Source of the DNA: UBA5862 sp002408105
Lineage (GTDB): Bacteria > Pseudomonadota > Gammaproteobacteria > Pseudomonadales > UBA5862
Direction: 5' to 3'
Assembly: GCA_034189125.1 (NCBI GenBank)
Contig: JAXHVB010000111.1
Span: 1 to 64,000, forward strand
DNA length: 64,000 bases
Shown here in pieces: positions 8,990 to 18,623 of the stretch. Both the position numbers and the translations under genes were made by a program. Under the pieces are notes generated by a model, which worked only from the letters and a program-made list of their open reading frames with translations, was not told where the DNA came from and ran no database searches. Each line of letters begins with the position of its first letter. Position 1 is the first letter of the stretch.

Positions 8990-11826
8990 TCAAGCGTGGA
9001 GAGGTGTCGTCGGACCAGGTCACCGACACCACCTGCGCATACTGCGGCGTGGGATGCGGAATCAAAGTGTTTCGAGACGAGGCCAAGCCTTCTCAAGGCA
9101 CCGAGCGGTGCTGGAACCTGGCCGCAGATACTGCCCATCCGGCAAACCTCGGTCGGCTGTGCTCGAAGGGCTCGGCCTTGACAGAAACCCTGGGGATGCA
9201 GGGCCGGCTCTTGTCGCCGAAGATCCATGGTCAGAATGTCAACTGGAATCGCGCACTCGACCACGTGGCCAAGCGCTTTTCCGAGACCCTGAAAATACAT
9301 GGTCCCAATGCAGTGGCCCTGTACGTATCTGGCCAGTTGCTCACAGAGGACTACTACGTCGCCAACAAGCTCACCAAAGGCTTCATGGGCAGCGGCAACA
9401 TCGACACCAACTCACGGCTGTGCATGTCATCTGCCGTGGCGGCCCACACCCGCGCATTCGGCGAAGACCTGGTGCCCGGCTGCTACCAGGACCTGGAGAT
9501 CGCAGACCTTGTCGTGCTGGTGGGTTCCAACACCGCCTGGGCACACCCAGTGGTCTACCAGCGCATCGCTGCAGCGAAGGAACAGCGCCCACAGATGCGC
9601 GTGGTGGTTGTCGACCCCCGTCGAACGGCGACCTGCGAAATCGCCGACCTGCACCTTGCGATTGAACCCGGCAGCGATGCGGTCCTGTTCAATGGTGTGC
9701 TCGCGGCGCTCGCGGACACCGGCCAGCTCGACGATGGATTCATCGCTGCTCATACTCAGGGATTCGACCAAACACTCGACAGCGCCCGCCGCACCGCCCC
9801 AAGCGCCGCCGCGGTCGCGGCCTTGTGTAAGAGCTCAACGCAGGACGTGGAGCGCTTTCTTGACTGGTTCTGCCATACCGAGCGCGTCGTGACCCTGTTT
9901 TCTCAAGGCATCAACCAATCCTCCAGTGGCGTCGACAAGGGCAACGCCATCATCAACTGTCACCTGGCGTCCGGCCGCATCGGCAAGCCCGGCGCCGCGC
10001 CGTTCTCAATCACCGGGCAACCCAACGCCATGGGCGGGCGTGAGGTTGGTGGCCTCGCCAGCATGCTGGCTGCGCACATGCCGTTTGGCTCACCGGATGA
10101 CCTGGACCGCGTCGCACGGTTCTGGAAAGCGCCGAGAATCGCCGCCGGCCCAGGCCTCAAAGCCGTCGATTTATTTCGCGCAGTCCATGCAGGTCAGGTG
10201 CGAGCGCTTTGGATTGCCGGCACCAACCCGGCCGTCAGCATGCCTGAATCCGATTTCGTTCAAGAGGCGCTGCGCCGCTGCGAATTTCTTGTGGTCTCCG
10301 AGTGCGTGGAGGTCACCGACACCAGCCGCTACGCCGAGGTGCTGTTGCCCGCCGCCGGCTGGGGCGAGAAGGATGGGACCGTCACCAACTCGGAGCGCCG
10401 CATCTCCAGACAGCGGGCGTTCTTGCCCTTGCCAGGCGAGGCCCGGCCGGATTGGTGGATGTTCGCGCAAGTTGGCGCACGCCTCGGACACCCTAAAGCC
10501 TTCGACTACCCCAGCGCCGCGGCAGTGTTCCGTGAACACGCGGCACTCTCCGGGTTTGAGAACAACGCCAGCCGTGCGTTCGACATCAGCGGCCTGCACT
10601 CGATCAGTGACCAGGCCTACGACCAACTCCAGCCTGTTCAGTGGCCCGTCAACACCGCGCACCCCCAAGGCTGTGAGCGCCTGTTCAGCGACGGGCGATT
10701 CTACACGGCCGACCAGCGGGCTCGGTTCATCCCGGTCCAGCCCGAGGCCCCACGGGCGCGGCTTGATCAATCGCATCCGGTGCTGCTCAACACCGGCCGG
10801 CTGCGAGACCAGTGGCACACCATGACCCGAACCGGGAAGGTGCCGCGGCTGACCCAGCACCGGGAAGAGCCCGAGCTGTCTCTGTCTCCGGAGGACGCCG
10901 ACCGACTGGGGTGCAAAGCGGGCGACCTCGTTGAGGTTGAAAATGAGCGAGGCCGCCTCGTTCTGCGTTTGCGGTTGGACCCTGGCATGCAGTCGGGGCA
11001 GGCCTTCGCGCCCATCCACTGGAACGACCAATACGCCGCCCATGCACGCGTGGGTCAGCTCATCGCGGCTGTGACCGACCCCCATTCCGGGCAGCCGGAA
11101 TTCAAACAGACCGCCGTGCGGGTTTCGCCTTACCAACCCGCCTGGCAAGGCTTTCTCGTTACACGCGGACCGATTCCCGCACCTGCGGTGGACTACTGGG
11201 TACGCCTCGAACGGCCCCAGTGCGCTCGGTTTGAATTGGCGGATCGGCGCCCGGTCCAGGATTTTCGGCAGTGGCTGCTGGAGCACACCAGTACGCCCTT
11301 GGGGATCGATTCCCGCGACGCCACGGTACTTGAGTACTCCGACACGGGAACCGGGCGCACACGCCTCGCGCTCATTGCCGACGACCGGCTCCAAGCCGTC
11401 GCCTACCTGGACCCAGCCGGAAGACTCCCGCCGCGGGACTGGATTGAAGAGCAGTTTCACGCCGACCAACTGCCTATCGAGCAACGCCGTGCCCTGCTCG
11501 CCGGCCGCCCAAGCTCAGGCTTGCAGGATACGGGGCCGGTCATTTGCTCCTGCTTTCAGGTCGGAAAACACAGCATTCTGGACGTGATCACCCGCCAGGG
11601 CGCCACCAACGTCGAACAAATCGGTGCCCAGCTGCGGGCCGGAACCAATTGCGGCTCCTGCATACCGGAGCTGCGCAACCTGATCGTGGATGCGAATGCC
11701 GCTGCCGACTCCGCTGCGCCAGTTGAAGCTCCGGCCGGCATCACCGTCGATGAGGTTTCCGGTGCAGCGCCACAGCCAACCCAACCCGACGCTCGATCGG
11801 CAGTGTCCGGCCGCAGCGGTGATTGA
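8977..11826 (+). CDS. nasA: Assimilatory nitrate reductase, molybdopterin catalytic subunit
   Basis: NasA (949 aa) reduces nitrate to nitrite in the cytoplasm. The N-terminus has the four-cysteine [4Fe-4S] site (CAYCGVGC near residues 17-24, then LCSKGS near 62). The molybdenum-ligand cysteine lies in the NSRLCMSSAV segment near 145-150. Molybdopterin oxidoreductase and dinucleotide-binding domains follow. A BFD-like [2Fe-2S] domain, CSCF...CGSC at ~855-890, sits at the C-terminus, as in other NasA enzymes that take electrons from a flavoprotein partner. There is no signal peptide. GGAGG precedes the ATG, which lies inside the end of the upstream flavoprotein gene. The tail beyond the [2Fe-2S] domain (~55 residues) is rich in Ala, Pro and Ser and is probably disordered. 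Confidence 0.96.
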   Translation: MPPVVKRGEVSSDQVTDTTCAYCGVGCGIKVFRDEAKPSQGTERCWNLAADTAHPANLGRLCSKGSALTETLGMQGRLLSPKIHGQNVNWNRALDHVAKRFSETLKIHGPNAVALYVSGQLLTEDYYVANKLTKGFMGSGNIDTNSRLCMSSAVAAHTRAFGEDLVPGCYQDLEIADLVVLVGSNTAWAHPVVYQRIAAAKEQRPQMRVVVVDPRRTATCEIADLHLAIEPGSDAVLFNGVLAALADTGQLDDGFIAAHTQGFDQTLDSARRTAPSAAAVAALCKSSTQDVERFLDWFCHTERVVTLFSQGINQSSSGVDKGNAIINCHLASGRIGKPGAAPFSITGQPNAMGGREVGGLASMLAAHMPFGSPDDLDRVARFWKAPRIAAGPGLKAVDLFRAVHAGQVRALWIAGTNPAVSMPESDFVQEALRRCEFLVVSECVEVTDTSRYAEVLLPAAGWGEKDGTVTNSERRISRQRAFLPLPGEARPDWWMFAQVGARLGHPKAFDYPSAAAVFREHAALSGFENNASRAFDISGLHSISDQAYDQLQPVQWPVNTAHPQGCERLFSDGRFYTADQRARFIPVQPEAPRARLDQSHPVLLNTGRLRDQWHTMTRTGKVPRLTQHREEPELSLSPEDADRLGCKAGDLVEVENERGRLVLRLRLDPGMQSGQAFAPIHWNDQYAAHARVGQLIAAVTDPHSGQPEFKQTAVRVSPYQPAWQGFLVTRGPIPAPAVDYWVRLERPQCARFELADRRPVQDFRQWLLEHTSTPLGIDSRDATVLEYSDTGTGRTRLALIADDRLQAVAYLDPAGRLPPRDWIEEQFHADQLPIEQRRALLAGRPSSGLQDTGPVICSCFQVGKHSILDVITRQGATNVEQIGAQLRAGTNCGSCIPELRNLIVDANAAADSAAPVEAPAGITVDEVSGAAPQPTQPDARSAVSGRSGD

Positions 11827-11866
11827 ACCCCAAAACCGAAGTGTCTTACCCTGAGGAGTACAGCGA

Positions 11867-13090
11867 ATGACAACCACACCATCCCCCGCATGGATCGCGA
11901 AAGCCAGCTGCGCCGCACTGTTGGGTCAGGCCCTGCTTGCGCCCACGGCGACTGCGAGCGCGCCCTGGGTGGGCGCCCTCACTGACGGCGACGTCAAGCT
12001 GCACCTGCGCTACCGCTTCGAATCGGTGGACCAGGACGGCATTGACAAGGACGCAAGCGCGTCAACACTCAAGACGCGGATCACCTACACCACAGCCCCC
12101 TGGCAAGGCTTTCAGGGAAAGCTCGAGTTCGATGACGTGACAGCATTGGGCGGGGAAGCCTACAACAGCACCGCAAACGGTAAGGGCCAGTACCCGGTGG
12201 TGCAGGACCCAGCAGGCACCGAGGTAAACCAGGCCTGGGTTCGCTATTCACAGGAGCCGTTCTCGGTCACTGCCGGGCGGCAGCGCATTCTGCTGGACAA
12301 CCAGCGTTTTGTGGGTGGGGTTGGCTGGCGCCAAAACGAGCAGACCTATGATGGGCTCTCTGCGACCTTCAGCCCCGTCGAAAACCTGGATCTGTTTTAT
12401 GCGTACGTGCACAACGTGAACCGGATTTTTGGGCCGGAAAACATGCTCGAAGCGCCCGATTTCGGCGGCGACATTCACCTGCTGAACGCGGCGTATGACT
12501 GTGACTGGCTGGGCCGGGTGTCAGGGTATGCGTATTTGCTGGATTTCGAGGATGCCGCTGCACTTTCCAGTGCGACCTACGGTGTGCGCCTGGACGGCAA
12601 ATACAAAACCGGGGAGCACAGCCTACTGTACACCGCCGAATACGCGATGCAATCGGACCATGGCGACAACCCCGCCAGCTACGACGCTGACTACTACCAC
12701 CTGGTGGGTGGGCTCGCACTGCCACAAGCCACCTTCAAGGTTGGGTACGAAGTGCTCGGCAGTGACGATGGCGTGAGCTTCAAAACACCACTGGCGACCG
12801 GCCACGCATTCCAGGGCTTTGCCGACAAGTTCCTGCTGACCCCGCCGGACGGAATCGAAGACCTGTACGTCTCCGCATCAACCACCGTCCAGGGCACCAA
12901 GCTCACCGCCACCTACCACGACTTTTCGGCAGAAACCGGCGGTGAGGACTACGGCAGCGAGATCGACATCGTCGTTGCCCGCAAATTCTGTGACCACTAC
13001 ACCGCAATGCTGAAGTACGCCAAGTACAGCAGCGACGACTATGCGACCGACACCGACAAGCTGTGGCTTTCGGTTGCAGCCACGTTCTAG
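11867..13090 (+). CDS. Outer-membrane beta-barrel porin, probable nitrate-uptake porin
   Basis: The product (407 aa) has a Sec signal peptide with cleavage near residue 32 (ASA-P). It then has many short alternating strands rich in Tyr, Asp and Gly, typical of an outer-membrane barrel, and it ends in Phe (VAATF), the usual barrel-assembly signal. The pattern (LHLRYRFESVDQDG start, RQRILLDNQRFVG, and a repeated tyrosine-rich strand) resembles the alginate-export/OprD-like porin families. GAGGAG precedes the ATG. It is the last gene of the nitrate operon, 40 bp after nasA and directly before a strong terminator, so a role in letting nitrate cross the outer membrane is inferred from context. Substrate specificity cannot be read from the sequence. 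Confidence 0.82.
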   Translation: MTTTPSPAWIAKASCAALLGQALLAPTATASAPWVGALTDGDVKLHLRYRFESVDQDGIDKDASASTLKTRITYTTAPWQGFQGKLEFDDVTALGGEAYNSTANGKGQYPVVQDPAGTEVNQAWVRYSQEPFSVTAGRQRILLDNQRFVGGVGWRQNEQTYDGLSATFSPVENLDLFYAYVHNVNRIFGPENMLEAPDFGGDIHLLNAAYDCDWLGRVSGYAYLLDFEDAAALSSATYGVRLDGKYKTGEHSLLYTAEYAMQSDHGDNPASYDADYYHLVGGLALPQATFKVGYEVLGSDDGVSFKTPLATGHAFQGFADKFLLTPPDGIEDLYVSASTTVQGTKLTATYHDFSAETGGEDYGSEIDIVVARKFCDHYTAMLKYAKYSSDDYATDTDKLWLSVAATF

Positions 13091-13141
13091 CACTCAATAG
13101 GCGTGGTCTCCAGTAGGCCACCTTCAAATGCGAGGCGCTGC

Positions 13142-13178
13142 AACCCGCCGGGTGACAAGCACCCGGCGGGTTTCTTTC
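13142..13178 (+). terminator. Rho-independent terminator of the nitrate operon
   Basis: A perfect 13-bp stem AACCCGCCGGGTG (13142-13154) / CACCCGGCGGGTT (13160-13172) with loop ACAAG is followed by TCTTTC. It starts 51 bp after the porin stop and closes the + strand operon. Confidence 0.9.
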
Positions 13179-13310
13179 ATTCAAGACTTGGCCTCGGTCC
13201 AGCCAATCCTTAGACTGCGCGAACAACAATTAGAAGTGTGGAATCTGGCCGCTCAGGCTTGCGCCAGTCCATCGCCCAGAACCCGGATCCGTTTGCGAAG
13301 AGACCACCCC

Positions 13311-14177
13311 ATGCACCCAACCGCCCCGGAGTGGTTTTTGGATGCCATTCAATGCCGCTCGCAGAGCTGCTTTGTCGAAGTCGATGGCTGTCCAATCCAC
13401 TACCAACACTGGACCAACAGCGGTGCGCCCGCATTGGTCCTCATCCACGGATACGCAGCCCACAGCCATTGGTGGGATTTCATCGCCCCGCAGCTGTTGG
13501 ACCGCTACCAGGTGGTCGCCCTGGACCTGTCCGGTTGCGGAGACAGCGGGCACCGGGCGCACTACAGCCTGGAGCGATTCGCCCGTGAAGTCGCTGCAGT
13601 TGCCGAGCACGCCGAGCTACCGATGCCGTTCGGCGTGGTCGCCCACAGCTTTGGAGGTGGGGTGGCGCTCAAAACCGCCGGACAAATGCCCAAAGCGCTG
13701 GCCGGTCTTGTCCTGGTGGACTCTGCGGTGGTTCGCCCGCCAACTTCCGGCGGGCGCCGCAGGTCCATCGGGGCGCTGCCACCGGTTTTGTTCCACGATC
13801 GAGACACCGCCTTGGAGCGCTTCCGGTTGGTTCCACCGCAACCCTGTGCCAACCGGTTTTTATTGCACCACATCGCCAGCCATTCGCTGCGCGCAGTAGA
13901 AGGGGGCTGGACCTGGAAGACGGACCCGCGGTTTCTCGCCAACTTCGTTGGAGAAGACCAAACCGACACCTTGATGCAACTGCAAACGCGCCTGGCGGTG
14001 CTCTACGGATCACTGAGCACGAGTTTTCGAACCGACGTCAGGGAATACATGGCCTATGTGGCGCCGGCCGAAACTGAGTTTGTCGCGGTGGCCGGAGCCC
14101 ACCACCACGTGTTTCTCGACCAGCCGATCGCCTTTTGCAATCAACTCAAGACCACATTGGCGCCTTGGTGGGGGTGA
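13311..14177 (+). CDS. Alpha/beta-fold hydrolase
   Basis: A 288-residue alpha/beta hydrolase. The oxyanion HG motif is at residues 46-47 (LIHGYAAHSHWW). The nucleophile elbow is A-H-S-F-G-G with Ser113, a G-D-S-G segment lies near 77-80, and a probable catalytic His sits in AGAHHHVFLDQP near the C-terminus. The first convincing ATG in the frame is at 13311. The open frame extends upstream only through the preceding terminator, so it was trimmed. The substrate is unknown. The gene stands alone between the nitrate operon terminator and the convergent secF. Confidence 0.8.
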   Translation: MHPTAPEWFLDAIQCRSQSCFVEVDGCPIHYQHWTNSGAPALVLIHGYAAHSHWWDFIAPQLLDRYQVVALDLSGCGDSGHRAHYSLERFAREVAAVAEHAELPMPFGVVAHSFGGGVALKTAGQMPKALAGLVLVDSAVVRPPTSGGRRRSIGALPPVLFHDRDTALERFRLVPPQPCANRFLLHHIASHSLRAVEGGWTWKTDPRFLANFVGEDQTDTLMQLQTRLAVLYGSLSTSFRTDVREYMAYVAPAETEFVAVAGAHHHVFLDQPIAFCNQLKTTLAPWWG

Positions 14178-14185
14178 CTCGCCGC

Positions 14186-14200
14186 GGTGCGCCACGCACC
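14186..14200. other. Short GC hairpin between convergent genes
   Basis: GGTGCG and CGCACC (6 bp, 3-base loop) lie between the hydrolase and secF stop codons. No T tract follows on either strand, so it is at most a weak bidirectional terminator. Confidence 0.3.
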
Positions 14201-14233
14201 CCGCCCAAGTCACACCACAGCCCCACCGAAAAA

Positions 14234-15154
14234 CTAGGGCCGGTCGTCTAGCTCAGCGCCCTCTTTCACCGGGACCAGCAAGTCTTCACGGGCAATGCCC
14301 ATCGTCAGCAGCAGGTTGGAAGCAACGTAGATCGAGGAATAGGTTCCGACCACCACCCCGATGATCAACGCCAGGGCGAAGTGGTGGATGGTTTCACCGC
14401 CGAAAAAGAACAGTGCCAACAGCACCAGTAGGGTGGTGAGCGAAGTGATCAGCGTGCGCTCAATCGTTTGATTGAGCGACAGGTTGATGACCTCGGCGGG
14501 ACTGCCCTTGCGCACCTTGCGAAAGTTCTCACGAATGCGGTCTGAGACCACGATGGTGTCATTGAGCGAATAGCCGATCAGCGCCAGCAACGCCGCCAAC
14601 ACCGTCAGATCGAACTCCAACTGAAACAACGAGAAGACCCCCAAGGTCACCACCACGTCATGCACCAGCGCCGCCACGGCGCCGAAGGCAAACTTGTACT
14701 GAAACCGAAACGCGATGTACCCCATCACCACCACGAGCGCCAGCAGCAAGGCCAAGCCACCCTGTTCGCGCAGCTCTTCACCGACCTGCGCGCCCACGTA
14801 CTCAGAGCGCTGCAACTGCACCAGCCCCTCGGCGTTTGCTTGTAAGACCTCCGCCACCTGGTCACCAAGGCTCGGTTGAAACTGTTCCGCCATGCGGATC
14901 AGCAGGTCCTGCTCGGTGCCAAAGTACTGCACCCGGGCGTCCGCAAAGCCCGCATCGGCAAGCTGGGTGCGCACCGCCGCCAGATCCACTGGTTCGGAAT
15001 AGCGCAACTCAACCAAGGCGCCGCCGGTGAAATCGAGGCCAAGGTTCAGTTGCCGCACACCCAGGGACACTGCAGAGAGCACCACCAGCGCGATCGAAAG
15101 GGCAGCCGCCAAACGGCGCAGCCCCATAAAATCCAAGTCATTGGTTGGCTTCAC
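14234..15154 (-). CDS. secF: Protein translocase subunit SecF
   Basis: SecF (306 aa) works with SecD in the inner membrane to complete Sec-dependent export. It shows the GLDFTGGALVEL motif after the first membrane helix, then a periplasmic domain and five further membrane segments, including the YSLNDTIVVSDRIREN signature. Length is normal for the family. The start is GTG at 15154, preceded by AAGGA at a suitable distance and by secD 12 bp upstream. A C-terminal tail (PVKEGAELDDRP) ends just before the convergent hydrolase. Confidence 0.96.
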   Translation of the reverse strand: MKPTNDLDFMGLRRLAAALSIALVVLSAVSLGVRQLNLGLDFTGGALVELRYSEPVDLAAVRTQLADAGFADARVQYFGTEQDLLIRMAEQFQPSLGDQVAEVLQANAEGLVQLQRSEYVGAQVGEELREQGGLALLLALVVVMGYIAFRFQYKFAFGAVAALVHDVVVTLGVFSLFQLEFDLTVLAALLALIGYSLNDTIVVSDRIRENFRKVRKGSPAEVINLSLNQTIERTLITSLTTLLVLLALFFFGGETIHHFALALIIGVVVGTYSSIYVASNLLLTMGIAREDLLVPVKEGAELDDRP

Positions 15155-15166
15155 CGGAGAACTTCC

Positions 15167-17029
15167 TTAGATCGCGAGCCGATCGACACGCCGGCCACCG
15201 TACATCCAGTTGACCACCATTCGCGTGCCCAGGATCGCGGTGAACATTGAAGTGAGGATGCCAATGGACAGGGTGACCGCGAACCCCTTGATCGGGCCGG
15301 TGCCCACCGCATAAAGAATCAAGGCCACGATCAGGGTCGTGAGGTTGGCATCAAAAATGGTGGTGAAGGCCCGTTCGAACCCCGCATTGATGGCCGCCTG
15401 GGGCGACATGCGGTTCGCGAGTTCTTCGCGAATGCGCGCGAAAATGAGCACATTGGCGTCGACCGCCATTCCCACGGTCAGGACGATTCCTGCGATGCCC
15501 GGCAGGGTGAGCGTCGCTGAAAGCACAGACATCACCGCGATCAGCAGCACCAGATTGGCCATCAAGGCTAGGTTGGCCGCAAGTCCGAATAGCTTGTAGT
15601 AGAGCCCCATAAAGACCAGCACCAACCCCATGCCCACCAACACAGAACGGGTACCCAAGGCGATGTTTTCCTTGCCGAGGCTGGGGCCCACGGTGCGTTC
15701 TTCAATGAACCGCATCGGCGCAGCCAACGCCCCAGCGCGCAGCAGAAGCGCCAGCTCGGCTGCCTCTTGGGGACTGTCGAGGCCGGTCACCCTGAAATTG
15801 CGCCCGAGCGCACTCTGTACGGTTGCCAGACTGATGATGGTGCGGTCGGTGTAGGTGACCGGTTCGCGAACCGCTTCACCATCGCGCTCTTGCTCGTCGT
15901 AGCGCACTTTCTGCTCCACAAAAAGCACGCCCAAGCGCCGACCCACATTGCTTCGGGTCGCCTGGTGCATGCGACGCCCGCCTTCGCTGTCCAGGCTGAT
16001 GTTGACCTGTGGCATGCCGTTTTCGTCGTAGCCACTCTGTGCGTTGGCGACGTTTTCACCGGTGGCGACGATTTCGCGCTCCAGCTCTGCGCTGCCTCTG
16101 GTCGGGTCGCGAAAACCAAAGCGCTCCGAGCCGGGGGCATCGTCCCCCGCGTCGGCCTCCAGCCGAAACTCGAGGTTTGCGGTCTTACCAAGAATGTTCT
16201 TGGCCTGGGCGGTGTCCTGAACGCCCGGCAGTTCCACCACAATCCGGTCGCGCCCTTGCCGCTGAACCAAGGGTTCAGCAACTCCCAGTTCGTTGACTCG
16301 GTTGCGCAGGGTTGTCAGGTTTTGCGAGACCGCGTAGTCGACCAGTTGGTCGAGGGCACCTTCACTGAACCTCAGTTCGATCAGCCAGGCCCCATCGGCC
16401 TCCCGGGCTGCGACAACCCATTGGTCGTACTGATCCTGAATCCAGTCACGGGCCGCCGAGCGGGCCTCTGGGTCAGCGAACCTGAGCGAAATCCCCTGCC
16501 CGTTCGGCAGCAGGCCAACTTCTCGGTAGCGGATGCGCGCTTCGCGCAACCCGCGTTGAATCTCTGTTTGGTAGATGCTCAGGCGCTGTCCGATGGCGGT
16601 GGCGAGATCCACTTCCATCAGAAAATGGACGCCGCCGGAAAGGTCAAGTCCGAGTTTCATCGGCTTGGCACCGAGGGCCCGCAGCCAATCGGGGGTTGTG
16701 GCTGCCAAATTGAGGGCGACGATGTAGGCCTCCCGGGTTGAATTCAAGGTGCGCTCAATCACCTCCTTGGCAGCCAACTGTTGGTTGCGGTCACTCAGGC
16801 GAACCAGCGCATTGCCTCCGTCCAACACGGCCTCTTTCACTGCGATGTCGGCACGCTCCAAGGCCACCCGCACCTGGTCGAGGGCGGCGTTGCTCACCGC
16901 CTCACCGCTTTGCAAACGAGAGACCTGCACCGCTGCATCATCAGGGAAAAGATTGGGTGCTGCGTACAGCAAACCAGCACCAAGGACGAGCAGAACGAGC
17001 AGGTTCTTCCAGAGGGGGAAACGATTCAC
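15167..17029 (-). CDS. secD: Protein translocase subunit SecD
   Basis: SecD (620 aa with the GTG start at 17029) is the larger subunit of the SecDF complex. It has an N-terminal membrane helix (residues ~7-25), a large periplasmic region with the GLDLSGGVHFLMEV motif, and a C-terminal block of five membrane segments with the GMAVDANVLIFARIREEL signature. The frame is open 19 codons further upstream. The internal GTG was preferred because it places the usual MNRFPLWKNL-type start directly before the first helix. The order yajC-secD-secF is the standard one. Confidence 0.95.
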   Translation of the reverse strand: MNRFPLWKNLLVLLVLGAGLLYAAPNLFPDDAAVQVSRLQSGEAVSNAALDQVRVALERADIAVKEAVLDGGNALVRLSDRNQQLAAKEVIERTLNSTREAYIVALNLAATTPDWLRALGAKPMKLGLDLSGGVHFLMEVDLATAIGQRLSIYQTEIQRGLREARIRYREVGLLPNGQGISLRFADPEARSAARDWIQDQYDQWVVAAREADGAWLIELRFSEGALDQLVDYAVSQNLTTLRNRVNELGVAEPLVQRQGRDRIVVELPGVQDTAQAKNILGKTANLEFRLEADAGDDAPGSERFGFRDPTRGSAELEREIVATGENVANAQSGYDENGMPQVNISLDSEGGRRMHQATRSNVGRRLGVLFVEQKVRYDEQERDGEAVREPVTYTDRTIISLATVQSALGRNFRVTGLDSPQEAAELALLLRAGALAAPMRFIEERTVGPSLGKENIALGTRSVLVGMGLVLVFMGLYYKLFGLAANLALMANLVLLIAVMSVLSATLTLPGIAGIVLTVGMAVDANVLIFARIREELANRMSPQAAINAGFERAFTTIFDANLTTLIVALILYAVGTGPIKGFAVTLSIGILTSMFTAILGTRMVVNWMYGGRRVDRLAI

Positions 17030-17098
17030 AACGAAACTCTGCCTACGGAGCCCCTCGTCCCGAGCGGAACAAGGCAGTTGGACCAAATCGGCCGGCGA

Positions 17099-17440
17099 TT
17101 AGATCGATTTCAGGGTGCCTTTGGGCAAGGTGGCACTGACCGCTTGGCGCTGTACTTTCAATTCAACGTTGTCGGCCACCTGAACCACGATGAAGTCATC
17201 TTCCACCTTGGTGACCTTGCCCACGAGTCCGCCACTGGTCAGCACTTCATCGCCTTTGGACAGGCCACTGACGAGCGCCTTGTGGGCCTTGGCGCGCTTG
17301 CTCTGCGGACGCCAGACAATGAAATAGAAGAGCGCGACAAAGCCCACAAGCATGGCGATGTTGATGAACTCTGCGCCGGGGGGTGGCCCACCGGCTGGGG
17401 CTTCGGCATACGCCGGCGTGATCAGGCCAAGGATCGGCAT
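17099..17440 (-). CDS. yajC: Sec translocon accessory protein YajC
   Basis: YajC (113 aa) is a single-span inner-membrane protein associated with SecDF. The sequence has an Ala/Pro/Gly-rich N-terminus, a membrane helix at ~residues 28-44 (AMLVGFVALFYFIVWRPQSKR) and the conserved soluble part with LSKGDEVLTSGGLVGKV. The ATG at 17440 is preceded by CGGAG. The open frame continues upstream into tgt and was trimmed. It lies 4 bp after tgt and 69 bp before secD. Confidence 0.94.
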   Translation of the reverse strand: MPILGLITPAYAEAPAGGPPPGAEFINIAMLVGFVALFYFIVWRPQSKRAKAHKALVSGLSKGDEVLTSGGLVGKVTKVEDDFIVVQVADNVELKVQRQAVSATLPKGTLKSI

Positions 17441-17444
17441 ACAG

Positions 17445-18623
17445 TTATTGCTCCGTTGCTGGCCGCTCGGAGAAACCCACGTGGCGAACGCGGCGGCGGC
17501 CGTAGAAGTCGTCAATGAAGGCGGCTAATCTACCTGCTTCAATTGCCCCACGCAATCCGGCCATGAGCGTCTGATAGTAGTGGAGGTTGTGCAGTGTATT
17601 CAGCGTCGCGCCAAGGATTTCCTTGCATTTTTCAAGGTGATGCAAGTAGGCGCGACTGAAGTGGGTACAGGTGTAACAGCTGCACTCTGGGTCCAAGGGG
17701 GTCAGGTCATCACGGTACCGGGCATTGCGGATCCGAACCACCCCGGCACTGGTGAACAGGTGACCGTTGCGGGCGTTGCGCGTTGGCATCACGCAGTCGA
17801 ACATGTCGATTCCACGCGCCACCGACTCGACCAGGTCTTCGGGCGTTCCAACACCCATCAGATACCTGGGTCGGTCCGGTGGCAACCGGCCCGCGCAGTG
17901 ATCGAGCACCCCCATCATTTCGCCCTTGGGCTCACCGACAGACAACCCGCCGAGGGCATAGCCATCGAAGCCCAGGTCGAGCAAACCGGTCAGGGAACGT
18001 TCGCGCAGATCGGCAAACATGCCGCCCTGCACAATGCCGAAGAGCGCTGCGGGGCTGCCGGCGTGGGCCGCCTTGCACCGCTCCGCCCAGCGCAGTGACA
18101 ACAACAGCGACGCTTCGGCCTGCGCGTGCGTGGCGGGGTACGGCGTACATTCGTCGAATACCATGACCACGTCACTGCCGAGCGCACGCTGCACTTCAAT
18201 CGAGCGCTCCGGCGTGAGCTCCACGGGGGAGCCATCAATGGGCGAGCGAAACCACACACCGCGCTCATCGATGCGCCGCAACTCTCCAAGGCTAAATACC
18301 TGAAAGCCCCCGGAATCGGTAAGGATCGGGCCGCCCCAGCCCATGAAGCCGTGCAAGCCGCCGTGTTGCTTTATCACATCGACACCCGGGCGCAGCATGA
18401 GATGGAAGGTATTGCCGAGCAGGATTTGGGCACCCGCGCTCACCAGATCCCGTGGCAGCATGCCCTTGACGGTGCCGTAGGTGCCCACTGGCATAAACGC
18501 AGGGGTTTCGACGACGCCGCGCGCGAAGCGCAGGCGACCGCGTCGCGCTGCGCCAGCGGTTCCAAGCAGCTCGAACTGCAAGCCGGAGACAGGCCCTGCT
18601 GCTGGTGGTTCGACACTATGCAT
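17445..18623 (-). CDS. tgt: tRNA-guanine(34) transglycosylase
   Basis: Tgt exchanges guanine 34 for preQ1 in tRNAs with GUN anticodons. The 392-residue protein has the GTYGTVKGMLP segment, the catalytic motif DSGGFQVFSLG, the substrate motif ALGGLSVGE, the DCVMPTRNARNG block, and the zinc site C-x-C-x2-C with a later His (CSCYTCTHFSRAYLHH). The ATG at 18623 overlaps the queA stop by 8 bp, so translation is probably coupled. Two further queuosine genes, queE and queC, are at 37.7-39.1 kb. Confidence 0.97.
   Translation of the reverse strand: MHSVEPPAAGPVSGLQFELLGTAGAARRGRLRFARGVVETPAFMPVGTYGTVKGMLPRDLVSAGAQILLGNTFHLMLRPGVDVIKQHGGLHGFMGWGGPILTDSGGFQVFSLGELRRIDERGVWFRSPIDGSPVELTPERSIEVQRALGSDVVMVFDECTPYPATHAQAEASLLLSLRWAERCKAAHAGSPAALFGIVQGGMFADLRERSLTGLLDLGFDGYALGGLSVGEPKGEMMGVLDHCAGRLPPDRPRYLMGVGTPEDLVESVARGIDMFDCVMPTRNARNGHLFTSAGVVRIRNARYRDDLTPLDPECSCYTCTHFSRAYLHHLEKCKEILGATLNTLHNLHYYQTLMAGLRGAIEAGRLAAFIDDFYGRRRVRHVGFSERPATEQ

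Noticed and set aside
10171..11484. Open frame of 437 codons antisense to nasA
   Set aside because: It has no family motifs and runs opposite a clearly coding gene; long antisense frames are expected in GC-rich DNA.
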